From assembly GCA_965246925.1 (NCBI GenBank), contig OZ251994.1, positions 2,604,001-2,668,000 of the forward strand: a DNA stretch of 64,000 bases. Direction: 5' to 3'. The notes beneath the pieces were generated by a model. That model saw only the letters and a list, made by a program, of their open reading frames with translations. It searched no databases and was not told where the DNA came from. How positions within the stretch are numbered: the first letter of the stretch is position 1; each line of letters opens with the position of its first letter. The position numbers were made by a program, and so were the translations under genes. This stretch comes from JANPPS01 sp965246925. GTDB lineage: Bacteria; Pseudomonadota; Alphaproteobacteria; Acetobacterales; Acetobacteraceae. Shown here in pieces: positions 56,429 through 64,000 of this stretch.

Positions 56429-59400
56429 TCCTGAGGCCAGGCTGGAAACGCACGCTACGAAGACGCTCCAGCACCAGATAAATCACCGGCGTCGTGTATA
56501 GCGTTAGGACCTGCGACACGATCAGCCCGCCGCAGATGGCGATGCCGAGCGGGCGGCGGTATTCCGCGCCCGTGCCGGTGGCCAAGGCCAGGGGAACCGC
56601 GCCCAGCAGGGCGGCCAGCGTGGTCATGATGATGGGGCGGAAGCGCTCGGCGCAGGCTTCCAGGATGGCCTCGCGCGGGGTCAGCCCGCGGTCCCGCTCG
56701 GCCTCCAGCGCGAAATCCACCAGCATGATGGCGTTCTTCTTTACGATGCCCATCAGCAGCACGATGCCGATGATCGACAGCACGCCCAGATCGCCGCCGG
56801 TCACGATGATCGCAAGCAGCGCGCCTAGCCCGGCGGAGGGCAGGGTGCTGATGATGGTGATGGGATGCAGCCAGCTTTCATACAGTACGCCCAGCACGAT
56901 GTAGATGCTGATCAGCGCCGCGCCGATCAGCAGCGGCTGGGTAGATAGGGATTTCTGCAGAAACTTGGCGTCACCCGCGAAATCCGTCCGCACCCCCGCC
57001 GGCATGCGGAGCGCCGTGGCCTTGTCCGTCACCAGCTTGATCGCGTCACCGGAGCTGGTGCCGGTCTTCAGGTTGAAGCTGATGCTGGCGCTGGGGAACT
57101 GGCCCTGGTGCCGAACCGCCAGGGGCGAGGTGCCGCGGTCGAGCTTCACCACCGCCGTGATCGGCACCTGCGCGCCCGCACGGCTTGGCACATTCAGGCG
57201 GTCCAGGAACCCGGGGTCCGTCTGCAGGCCCGGCAGCGTCTCCAGCACCACGCGGTATTGGTTGCGCTGCGTATAGATGATGGATACCTGGCGCTGCGCA
57301 TACGCGTTGTTCAGCGCGGCATCGATGGCGCTGATGCTGACGCCCAGCCGGGACGCCTCCTGCCGGTCGATCACCACGTTGGCCTGCGGGCCCGGGCGGT
57401 CCTGGTCCGAGCTCACGTCCTCGATCCCGTCCACGCCGCGGAGCGACTCCTCCAGCTTCAGCGTCCACTCGCGCAGTTCGCTGATGTCTTGATCGAGCAG
57501 GATGAACTGGAAGCCGGAGCCGCCGGAGCGTCCGCCGCCGCGCAGGTCCTGCGCGGAATAGAGGAAGGTCTGGATGCCCGCCATCTGCGTGAGCTTGGGG
57601 CGGAGCCGGGTCAGCACCTCCTCGCTGCTGAGCCCCCGCTCGGCCAGCGGCTTCAGCGATACGGTGATCTGCCCGCGGTTGATGCTGGACCAGCCCGACG
57701 TGATGCCGATGGTGCTGCCGACGCTCTCGATCGCGGGGTCGGCCAGGAGCACGTCCACCACGCGCTTCTGCCGGGCGGCCATGGCGTCGAAGCTGATGTC
57801 CGGGCTGGCCAGCGTGTTGCCGGTCAGGAGGCCGGTATCCTGCGTCGGCAGGAACCCCTTCGGCACGACGCCGTACAGCTTCACGGTAAAGAAGATGATT
57901 GCGGCCGTCATGGCGATCATGAGCCAGGAGAAGCGCAGCGCCCAGTCCAGGCTGCGCCGGTAGCCGCCCTGCACTCTGGCGAAAAACCGTTCTACCGCCC
58001 GGTCCAGGCGGCCCCACCAGCCGCCGGGCGGCCGCACGTCCCGCATGAACCGTCCGGAGATCATGGGTGTCAGCGTGAGCGACACCACGGCCGAGATGGC
58101 GATCGCCACCGTGAGCACCACGGCGAACTCATGGAACAGCTTGCCCAGCAGGCCCCCCATGAACAGGATGGGGATGAACACCGCGACCAGCGAGATGCTG
58201 ATGGACACCACGGTGAAGCCGATCTGCTTCGACCCGGCCAGCGCGGCGGCGAGCGGGCCGAGCCCCCGCTCCTGATGCCGGGCGATGTTCTCGATCATCA
58301 CGATCGCGTCGTCCACGACGAAGCCGACCGAGATGGTGAGCGCCATCAGCGAGAAATTGTTGAGGCTGAAGCCGAACAGGTACATGGCGCCCAGCGTGCC
58401 GGCGATGCTGAGCGGCACCGTGACGGCCGCCGCCAGCGTCGGCACCATCCGCCGCATGAACAGCGCCACCACCATGAGCACCAGCGCGATGGAGATCAGC
58501 AGCGTGACCTCCACGTCGCCGACGCTGGCGCGGATGGTGTTGGTGCGGTCCGAGATGGTGGTGACCTGGATGTCCGGCGGGATCCATTTCAGCAATTGCG
58601 GCAGCTGCGCCCGGACCCGGTCCACCGTGTCGATCACGTTGGCCCCGGCGGTCTTGGTGAGCGTCAGCAGGATGGCCGGCTGCGTCCCCTTCCAGGCGGC
58701 GAGCTTGATGTTGGCGACGCCGTTCAGCACCTCCGCCACGTCGCCCAGACGCACGACCGCCGCGCCCGAGTGCTTCAGCACCAGGCGCGCGTAGTCGGAC
58801 GCGTCATGGATCTGGTTATTCAGTTCCAGCGTTTCCGCCCGCTCCGGCCCCTGGAACCCGCCTATCGGCCCGTTCACGTTGGCGCCGCGAATGGCGGTAT
58901 AGACGTCCTGACTGCTGAGCCCGGCGGCCTTCAGCGCGGCCGGGTTGAGGCGGACGCGGACGGCCGGCTTCTCCGCGCCATTCACCTGGACCTGGCTTAC
59001 GCCCTCGATCTGGCTCAGTCGCTGTCCCAGGATCGTGTCGGCGGCGTCGTAGATTTCGGCGGTGCTCAGCGTGTCGCTGGTGAGCGCCAGGGTCAGGATC
59101 GGCGCCTCGGCGGGGTTGAACTTGCGGTAGTACGGCCGGGTCGGCAGGTCGGATGGCAGGTCCGAATAGGCGGCGTTGATGGCCGCCTGCACGTCATGCG
59201 CCGCGCCCTCGATCGGGCGGTCGATGTCGAACTGGATGACGATGGAGGTGCTGCCGGTGCTGCTGGTGCTGGTGATCTCGGTGACGCCCGGGATTTCGCC
59301 CAGGCGGCGCTCCAAGGGGGCGGCGATGCTGGCGGCCATGGTCTCGGGATCCGCGCCGGGCCGGCCGGCGAACACCACGATGGTGGGGATGTCCACGCTG

Positions 59401-59513
59401 GGGAGCGGCGCGACGGGGAGGAACCGCACCGCCGCCAGCCCGCAGAGCAGGATGCCGAGCGCCAGGAGGAAGGTGGCGACGGGGCGCTGGATGAAGGGGG
59501 CGGAGATGTTCAT
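56391..59513 (-). CDS. mdtC: RND efflux pump inner-membrane subunit, MdtC-like
   Basis: A 1040-residue AcrB-family protein starting NISAPFIQRPVATFLLALGILLCG. It has the typical twelve-helix layout with two large periplasmic loops. The proton-relay helix contains FVVDDAIVMIENIARH near residue 403, and the C-terminal half carries GIVKKNAIMLVDFALEAERD near 920 with PIIMTTLAALLGAVPLALATGTGAEYRRPLGIAI. Order and sequence fit MdtC of the MdtBC heterotrimer, which exports drugs, bile salts or metal complexes with an MdtA adaptor and an outer-membrane channel. It follows mdtB on the same strand after a 181-bp spacer that holds two palindromic repeats. Confidence 0.88.
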   Translation of the reverse strand: MNISAPFIQRPVATFLLALGILLCGLAAVRFLPVAPLPSVDIPTIVVFAGRPGADPETMAASIAAPLERRLGEIPGVTEITSTSSTGSTSIVIQFDIDRPIEGAAHDVQAAINAAYSDLPSDLPTRPYYRKFNPAEAPILTLALTSDTLSTAEIYDAADTILGQRLSQIEGVSQVQVNGAEKPAVRVRLNPAALKAAGLSSQDVYTAIRGANVNGPIGGFQGPERAETLELNNQIHDASDYARLVLKHSGAAVVRLGDVAEVLNGVANIKLAAWKGTQPAILLTLTKTAGANVIDTVDRVRAQLPQLLKWIPPDIQVTTISDRTNTIRASVGDVEVTLLISIALVLMVVALFMRRMVPTLAAAVTVPLSIAGTLGAMYLFGFSLNNFSLMALTISVGFVVDDAIVMIENIARHQERGLGPLAAALAGSKQIGFTVVSISISLVAVFIPILFMGGLLGKLFHEFAVVLTVAIAISAVVSLTLTPMISGRFMRDVRPPGGWWGRLDRAVERFFARVQGGYRRSLDWALRFSWLMIAMTAAIIFFTVKLYGVVPKGFLPTQDTGLLTGNTLASPDISFDAMAARQKRVVDVLLADPAIESVGSTIGITSGWSSINRGQITVSLKPLAERGLSSEEVLTRLRPKLTQMAGIQTFLYSAQDLRGGGRSGGSGFQFILLDQDISELREWTLKLEESLRGVDGIEDVSSDQDRPGPQANVVIDRQEASRLGVSISAIDAALNNAYAQRQVSIIYTQRNQYRVVLETLPGLQTDPGFLDRLNVPSRAGAQVPITAVVKLDRGTSPLAVRHQGQFPSASISFNLKTGTSSGDAIKLVTDKATALRMPAGVRTDFAGDAKFLQKSLSTQPLLIGAALISIYIVLGVLYESWLHPITIISTLPSAGLGALLAIIVTGGDLGVLSIIGIVLLMGIVKKNAIMLVDFALEAERDRGLTPREAILEACAERFRPIIMTTLAALLGAVPLALATGTGAEYRRPLGIAICGGLIVSQVLTLYTTPVIYLVLERLRSVRFQPGLRMRVRSPRYGSGD

Positions 59514-59532
59514 TGCGGGAACAAGCCTGCAT

Positions 59533-59684
59533 CACCCCGTCTCCCTTCGGGAGAGGGCCGGGGTGAGGGGAACGGGCGGGGCTGGCTTACATGAGTGAGG
59601 GTAGTAGCCTCGCCTTCCATGACCCGATGAGGGACAGTGCGGGTCGGTTCCCTCACCCCGGCCCTCTCCCGGAGGGAGAGGGGG
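59533..59684. repeat. Pair of CCCTCTCCC-palindrome repeats in opposite orientation (mdtB-mdtC spacer)
   Basis: Two copies (59533-59570 and 59650-59684) face each other with an ~80-bp central segment. The same paired arrangement recurs within each ~208-bp unit upstream of mdtB. This is like the composite BIME elements of enterobacteria. The hairpins may stabilise or separate the mdtB and mdtC transcripts. Confidence 0.85.
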
Positions 59685-59694
59685 AAGTGAGCGC

Positions 59695-62600
59695 TCACTC
59701 GGCCACCGCGGGGACGGCTGGGCCGTATCGTAGGCGTGCGCGCTCGAAGGCCAGGTAGATGACCGGCGTGGTATAGAGTGTCAGCACCTGGCTCAGCAGC
59801 AGGCCGCCTACGATCGTGAGGCCGAGTGGGAAGCGGAGTTCGGAGCCGGTGCCGCTTTCCAGCATCAGCGGGAGCGCGCCCAGCAATGCCGCCGCCGTCG
59901 TCATCATGATGGGACGGAACCGGAGCAGGGACGCTTCTTCGATCGCGGCCTCGGGCGTGAGGCCGCGGACCCGTTCCGCCTCGAGCGCGAAGTCGATCAT
60001 CATGATGGCGTTCTTCTTCACGATCCCCATCAGCAGCACGATCCCCACCAGCGCAATCAGCGAGAGGTCCTGCCGGGCCAACACCAGTGCCAGCAACGCG
60101 CCGATGCCCGCCGAGGGCAGCGTGCTCAGGATCGTCACCGGATGGATCGTGCTCTCATACAGCACGCCGAGCGTGATGTAGATCACCACCACGGCGGCCA
60201 GGATCAACCAGGGTTCGGACGCCAAACTCGCCTGGAACTCGGCGGCGTCCCCGGAGTAGCTGCCGAGGATGGTGCCGGGCAGGCCCATCTCGCGCTCGGC
60301 CTGCGCCACCGCTGCCACGGCGTGGCTGAGCGAGGAGCCCGGCGCCAGGTTGAAGCTGATGGTGGTGCTGGGGAACTGGCTCTGGTGCGTGATGGCCAGG
60401 GGCGCCGTGCCGGACACGATCCGCGCCACGGCCGAGAGCGGCACCTGTGCGCCGCCCGTGCCGGGCAGGCGGAGCTGGTCCAGGCTGTGCGGGTCCGCCC
60501 GCCAGTCGGCGTTGGCCTCCAGGATTACGCGGTATTGGTTGGATTGGCTGAAGATCGTGCTGACCTGGCGTTGGCCGAACGCGTCGTACAGCGTGTCCTG
60601 CACCGCCTGCATGCTGACCCCCAGGCGCGTGGCCCGGTCCCGGTCCACCTCGATCCGGGTGGAGAAACCATCCGTCTGCTGATCGCTGGCGACTTCCTGC
60701 AGGTCCGTCATGCCGCGCAGCCGCTGCACCAGCCGGGGCGCCCAGGTGGCCAGCTCCTGCGCGTCCGTGTCCAGCAGGGTGTACTGATACTGCGTGCGGC
60801 TGATGCGGGTGCCGATCTGGATGTCCTGCACCGGCTGCATATAGACCGTCATGCCGGGCACGTCCGCCATGGCGCGGGTAAGGCGGGCGATCACGGCGGG
60901 CGCCGGGTCCCGCTGACCGCGGGGATGCAGCGCCATGGTGATGCGGCCGGTGTTGGGCGTGGCGTTGATAGTGCCGGCGCCCACGAAGCTCACGACGCCC
61001 GCGACCGCCGGGTCCCTCTGCGCGATGTCCGCCAGCTGCGTCTGCAGCCGGCTCATGCGCGGGATGGAGGCGCTCTCGGCGGCCTCGGTCACGGCGACGA
61101 TCACGCCGGTATCCTGCTGCGGCAGGAAGCCCTTGGGGATGAAGACGTAGAACAGGATAGTGCCCGCCAGCGTGCCGAGCGCCACCAGCAGCACCAGGCG
61201 CTGCGCCCGCAAGGCGCGGGTGAGCGTCTGTGCATAGAGGCCGGTCAGCCGCTCGAACCCACGCTCGAACCAGGCCGTCATCCAGCCCGGCCCGGCATGG
61301 CCGCGGAGCAGGCGTCCGCACATCATGGGCGTGAGCGTGAGCGAGATCACGGCCGAGACGATGACGGAGGTGCTGAGCACGACCGCGAACTCGTTGAACA
61401 AGCGCCCGACCACGCCGGTCATGAACAGCAGCGGGATGAACACGGCGACCAGGCTCACGGTCAGCGAGACGATGGTGAAGCCGATCTGCTTGGCGCCCAG
61501 GTACGCGGCCTCGAGCGGCGAGTGCCCTTGTTCGATATAGCGGACCACGTTCTCGATCATGACAATGGCGTCGTCCACCACGAAGCCGGTCGCGACGGTG
61601 AGCGCCATGAGGCTGAGGTTGTCCAGCGAATAGCCGCACAGCGCCATGATCCCGAACGTGCCGATCAGCGAGAGCGGCAAGGCCACGGCCGGGATGATGG
61701 TCGCCCGGGCCGAGCCCAGGAACAGGAAGATCACGAACACCACGAGCCCGATCGACAGCGCGAGCGTCGCCTGCACGTCGTTCACCGAGGCGCGGATCGT
61801 CTCCGTCCGGTCGACTACGACCTGCATCATGACGGAGGCCGGCAGCGCGGCGCGGAGCTGGGGCAGGGCCTCCCGCACGGCGGCGACCGCGGCGACGATG
61901 TTGGCGCCGGGCTGGCGCTGGATGTCCAGCACCACGGCCGGGGTGCCGTTATACCACGCGGCCACCCGGTCGTTCTCCACCCCGCCGATCACGCTGCCGA
62001 CGTTCTCGAGCCGCACGGGTGCGCCATTCTTGTAGGTGATGACCAGGTCCTTGTAGGCGGCCGGCGTCTCGAGCTGATCGTTGGCGTCCAGCGCGTAGGA
62101 TTGGCGCGGGCCGTCGAACCCGCCCTTGGCCCCGTTCACGTTGGCCGCCGCGATGGCGGTGCGCACGTCCTCCATCGACAGGCCGTAGCCCGCGACCCGC
62201 GCCGGATCGACCCGGATGCGGATCGCCGGGCGGAGGCCGCCCTGCACGGTGACCTTGCCCACCCCGTCGATCTGGCTCAACTTCGGCTGCAGCAGAGTGT
62301 CCGCCACGTCGCTGATTCGGTCGATGGTGATGTCGGTGGAGGTGAGCGCCAAGGTCAGGATGGGCGCGTCGGCCGGGTTCACCTTGGCATAGACCGGGGG
62401 ATACGGAAGCTGCGGCAAAGTGCCCGCGGCCGCGTTGATGGCGGCCTGCACGTCCTGCGCGGCGCTATCGAGCTGGCGGGTCAGGTTGAACTGCAGCGTG
62501 ATCTGGCTGGTGCCCTCGGACGAGGTGCTGGTCATGGAGGCGAGGCCGGTGATCTGGCCGAATTGGCGCTCCAAGGAGGCGGTGATCAGCGTCGCCACCG

Positions 62601-62772
62601 TATCGGGCCCGGCGCCCGGCAGCTGCGTCGTGACCTGGATGGTCGGGAAATCGACGCTCGGCAGGGCGGAGACCGGGAGCGCCTTGTACCCGAGGATGCC
62701 CGACAGCAGCACGGCGATGGCCAGGAGCCAGGTGGCAATAGGGCGGGCGATGAAGGGGGCGGAGATGTTCAT
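59695..62772 (-). CDS. mdtB: RND efflux pump inner-membrane subunit, MdtB-like
   Basis: A 1025-residue AcrB-family protein starting NISAPFIARPIATWLLAIAVLLSG. The relay region reads VVDDAIVMIENVVRYIEQG near residue 400 and the C-terminal repeat contains GIVKKNAIMMIDFALEAERVRG near 915. The first loop has QLPGAGPDTVATLITASLERQFGQITGLASMTSTSSEG, typical of MdtB. It should form the mixed MdtBC trimer with the downstream gene. The adaptor gene mdtA, normally just upstream, is not in the window: the region contains tandem repeats and an IS4-type element, so it may lie beyond or be lost. Confidence 0.88.
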   Translation of the reverse strand: MNISAPFIARPIATWLLAIAVLLSGILGYKALPVSALPSVDFPTIQVTTQLPGAGPDTVATLITASLERQFGQITGLASMTSTSSEGTSQITLQFNLTRQLDSAAQDVQAAINAAAGTLPQLPYPPVYAKVNPADAPILTLALTSTDITIDRISDVADTLLQPKLSQIDGVGKVTVQGGLRPAIRIRVDPARVAGYGLSMEDVRTAIAAANVNGAKGGFDGPRQSYALDANDQLETPAAYKDLVITYKNGAPVRLENVGSVIGGVENDRVAAWYNGTPAVVLDIQRQPGANIVAAVAAVREALPQLRAALPASVMMQVVVDRTETIRASVNDVQATLALSIGLVVFVIFLFLGSARATIIPAVALPLSLIGTFGIMALCGYSLDNLSLMALTVATGFVVDDAIVMIENVVRYIEQGHSPLEAAYLGAKQIGFTIVSLTVSLVAVFIPLLFMTGVVGRLFNEFAVVLSTSVIVSAVISLTLTPMMCGRLLRGHAGPGWMTAWFERGFERLTGLYAQTLTRALRAQRLVLLVALGTLAGTILFYVFIPKGFLPQQDTGVIVAVTEAAESASIPRMSRLQTQLADIAQRDPAVAGVVSFVGAGTINATPNTGRITMALHPRGQRDPAPAVIARLTRAMADVPGMTVYMQPVQDIQIGTRISRTQYQYTLLDTDAQELATWAPRLVQRLRGMTDLQEVASDQQTDGFSTRIEVDRDRATRLGVSMQAVQDTLYDAFGQRQVSTIFSQSNQYRVILEANADWRADPHSLDQLRLPGTGGAQVPLSAVARIVSGTAPLAITHQSQFPSTTISFNLAPGSSLSHAVAAVAQAEREMGLPGTILGSYSGDAAEFQASLASEPWLILAAVVVIYITLGVLYESTIHPVTILSTLPSAGIGALLALVLARQDLSLIALVGIVLLMGIVKKNAIMMIDFALEAERVRGLTPEAAIEEASLLRFRPIMMTTAAALLGALPLMLESGTGSELRFPLGLTIVGGLLLSQVLTLYTTPVIYLAFERARLRYGPAVPAVAE

Positions 62773-63221
62773 GGCGGGAAGGTAAACCGGCCCCCTCTCC
62801 CTCCGGGAGAGGGTTGGGGTGAGGGAAACAGGGGGGGCCGGCTTTCATTTTGCCCGGCAGCGCGCGCCGCGAAGCTCCGGCGGTAGTCAGTTCTTGTGGC
62901 TACCCTCACCCCGGCCCTCTCCCGGAGGGAGAGGGGGAAGAGCGCGGTCACGAGGGGCGGTTCCGGCGGGAGATGTTCATGGCGGGGGGTAAACCGGCCC
63001 CCTCTCCCTCCGGGAGAGGGTTGGGGTGAGGGAAACAGGCGGGGCCGGTTTTCACCTCGCCCGGCAGCGCGCGCCGCGAAGCTCCGGCGGTCGTCAGGTC
63101 TTGTGGCTACCCTCACCCCGGCCCTCTCCCGGAGGGAGAGGGGGAAGAGCGCGGTCATGAGGGGCGGTTCCGGCGGGAGATGTTCATGGCGGTGGGTAAA
63201 CCGGCCCCCTCTCCCTCCGGG
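62761..63221. repeat. Tandem ~208-bp repeat (two full units plus a partial third) upstream of mdtB
   Basis: Units begin at 62761, 62969 and 63176, 208 and 207 bases apart; the third stops at 63221. Each unit starts with GGAGATGTTCATGGCGG, which is the reverse complement of the mdtB start region, and contains two oppositely oriented CCCTCTCCC palindromes (62791-62825 and 62903-62937; 62998-63032 and 63110-63144; partial 63205-63221). Only the copy at 62770-62772 is the real mdtB start. The other two give 10-codon frames, MNISRRNRPS, then stop. The 458-bp stretch 62773-63230 has no other gene. Confidence 0.85.
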
Positions 63222-64000
63222 CTACGGGAGTCACACATTTGCGGAATGAGCGAGGGCCCACCCTTGTTTGATCCCGTCGAGTTTCAGCACTCCTCGGGCG
63301 ATGATCTTGGGTCCGGGCGGCTTGTAGCCTCTCGAGTGGTATCCGGACCAGCCGCCGAGGCGGGCGACGATCCAGGCGAACCAGGCCAGCGTGTCGTCGG
63401 CATGGGGGTTCTTCAGCGCCGCCGTCCGGCCTTCGAGCTTGGCGCAGCACGACTTCAGCATCGGCGTGTCGGCTGGATCGGCTGCGTCGCTCAGCGGCTG
63501 GCCGGTCGCGGCGTCGCGCCCTACCACGATCTGCACGATCCGCACCGCCGCGATCAGCGCCGTCACCGCCAGCTTGACGTAGCGTCGTGCCTCGACGACT
63601 TGCGAGTTCTCCGCTTCTGCCCCGGCACTCTTGAGCGTGCGGAACACCTGCTCGATCGTCCAGCGCAGCCGATACCAGCCGACGATCTCGCGGGCCCGCG
63701 TCACATCCGGCACGGCATGCGTCGTCAGCAGGCACCAATGCACCGCATCCTTATCCTCCGTCATTGCCTCCGGCACCCCGACCTCGCGCACGTCCACGAC
63801 GCGCAAGGTCACCGTTTCGGCCAGGCTCCGGGCCGCTTTGGCCGGGCGTCTCAGCGTGACCTCGCCGAACCGGATCGCAACCTGGGCCGAGCGCGCCGGA
63901 CGCGGCCCGCGCGCGGGTATCTCGATACAGACGCGGTCCTGCTCGGGCCACGATGCACAACTGGCGAACAGCCGCGACCCGGTCGTCAAGGCCCGGTCCT
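63222..64000 (-). mobile_element. IS4-type insertion element, left part (runs off window)
   Basis: At 63222 the third tandem unit stops abruptly and unrelated sequence begins; the transposase stop codon is nine bases further on. That is the usual layout of an IS end. The inverted repeat and target duplication cannot be verified because the other end is outside the window. Confidence 0.75.
63231..64000 (-). CDS. IS4 family transposase, C-terminal part
   Basis: The frame is open to the window edge, so the N-terminal part is missing; at least 256 residues are visible. The IS4 hallmark Y-x2-R-x3-E-x6-K is present as WYRLRWTIEQVFRTLKSAG near the middle, carrying the third catalytic acidic residue. 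The upstream RALTTGSRLF and LRVVDVREVGVPEAM segments fit the family. The C-terminus ends with a conserved domain around WFAWIVARLGGWSGYHSRGYKPPGP, common in alphaproteobacterial IS4 elements. It catalyses cut-and-paste transposition. It was not possible to judge whether the element is intact. Confidence 0.85.
   Translation of the reverse strand, partial: DRALTTGSRLFASCASWPEQDRVCIEIPARGPRPARSAQVAIRFGEVTLRRPAKAARSLAETVTLRVVDVREVGVPEAMTEDKDAVHWCLLTTHAVPDVTRAREIVGWYRLRWTIEQVFRTLKSAGAEAENSQVVEARRYVKLAVTALIAAVRIVQIVVGRDAATGQPLSDAADPADTPMLKSCCAKLEGRTAALKNPHADDTLAWFAWIVARLGGWSGYHSRGYKPPGPKIIARGVLKLDGIKQGWALAHSANV

Noticed and set aside
57108..59594. Open frame of ~830 codons antisense to the MdtC-like gene, and a similar one at 60142-62886 antisense to the MdtB-like gene
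   Set aside because: They are rich in Arg, His, Gly and Asp with no domain, and mirror strongly conserved RND genes. Long antisense frames are expected in high-GC coding DNA.
62769..63158. 129-codon minus-strand frame with internal repeats (LFPLSLRERAGVRVATR)
   Set aside because: It is the translation of the tandem 208-bp units and their palindromes; such LSLRERAGVR peptides are a well-known artefact of this repeat type.
62761..63221. CRISPR array
   Set aside because: Units are ~208 bp and nearly identical throughout, with no short repeats and unique spacers, and no cas genes are near.
1..64000. tRNA, rRNA or riboswitch genes
   Set aside because: No gap contains a recognisable tRNA cloverleaf, rRNA stretch or known riboswitch core; most gaps are too short.

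Overview
The window is high-GC, densely packed bacterial chromosome. It most likely comes from an alphaproteobacterium of the Acetobacteraceae/Rhodospirillales type. This rests on a flagellar cluster carrying FliX, a DUF6468 protein, MotE and a flagellar-linked DksA, on the order rne - amidase - PBP1A - prfB, on an RNase E with a long insertion in its S1 domain, and on a DoxX/NDH-2 fusion. No rRNA, tRNA or CRISPR array was recognised. The lineage call is an inference from gene content, not from a search.

Layout. 1-13.2 kb is housekeeping and metabolism: a thioredoxin-fold fragment, the DoxX-NDH-2 dehydrogenase, YraN, an AEC transporter, a small secreted YRPV-repeat protein, a heparin-lyase-like protein, ComM, an acetylpolyamine amidohydrolase-like enzyme, a family-5 solute-binding protein, a CorC-type transporter, an OtnK-type kinase and a glycosyltransferase. 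13.2-26.2 kb is a flagellar cluster of lower GC: flgI-flgJ-flgN-like, fliX-dksA, flgF-flgG-flgA-flgH behind a textbook sigma-54 promoter, and fliL-fliM-DUF6468-motE plus a 930-residue unknown protein. An orphan sugar-type solute-binding protein sits inside it. 26.2-29.8 kb holds an ADP-forming acyl-CoA synthetase and a lytic transglycosylase with a SPOR domain.

29.9-41.5 kb is a surface-glycan locus: an ABC-2 exporter pair, an O-acyltransferase, a divergent GMC oxidoreductase, a 998-residue glycosyltransferase with eleven ~36-residue repeats, three methyltransferase-bearing proteins (one fused to a glycosyltransferase), then a PEP-CTERM protein with its own terminator. 41.5-48.5 kb is mixed: GST, DsbB-Coq7, Mn catalase, HNH nuclease, hydrolase/GluQRS sharing a start site, a 3-hydroxyisobutyryl-CoA-hydrolase-like enzyme and a YqjD-type pair. 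48.5-56.4 kb is rne, amidase, PBP1A and prfB, the last with an intact programmed +1 frameshift. 56.4-62.8 kb encodes two MdtC/MdtB-type RND pumps. Upstream of mdtB a 208-bp segment that includes the mdtB start is tandemly repeated and then cut by an IS4-type element running off the window.

The most distinctive signals are: the repeat-bearing glycosyltransferase and its methyltransferase partners; a palindromic repeat family (at least nine copies) that has entered the 3' end of gluQ and is amplified ahead of mdtB; the sigma-54 promoter and architecture of the flagellar cluster, including a FliM without its usual N-terminal motif; and the unknown 930-residue flagellar-cluster protein.
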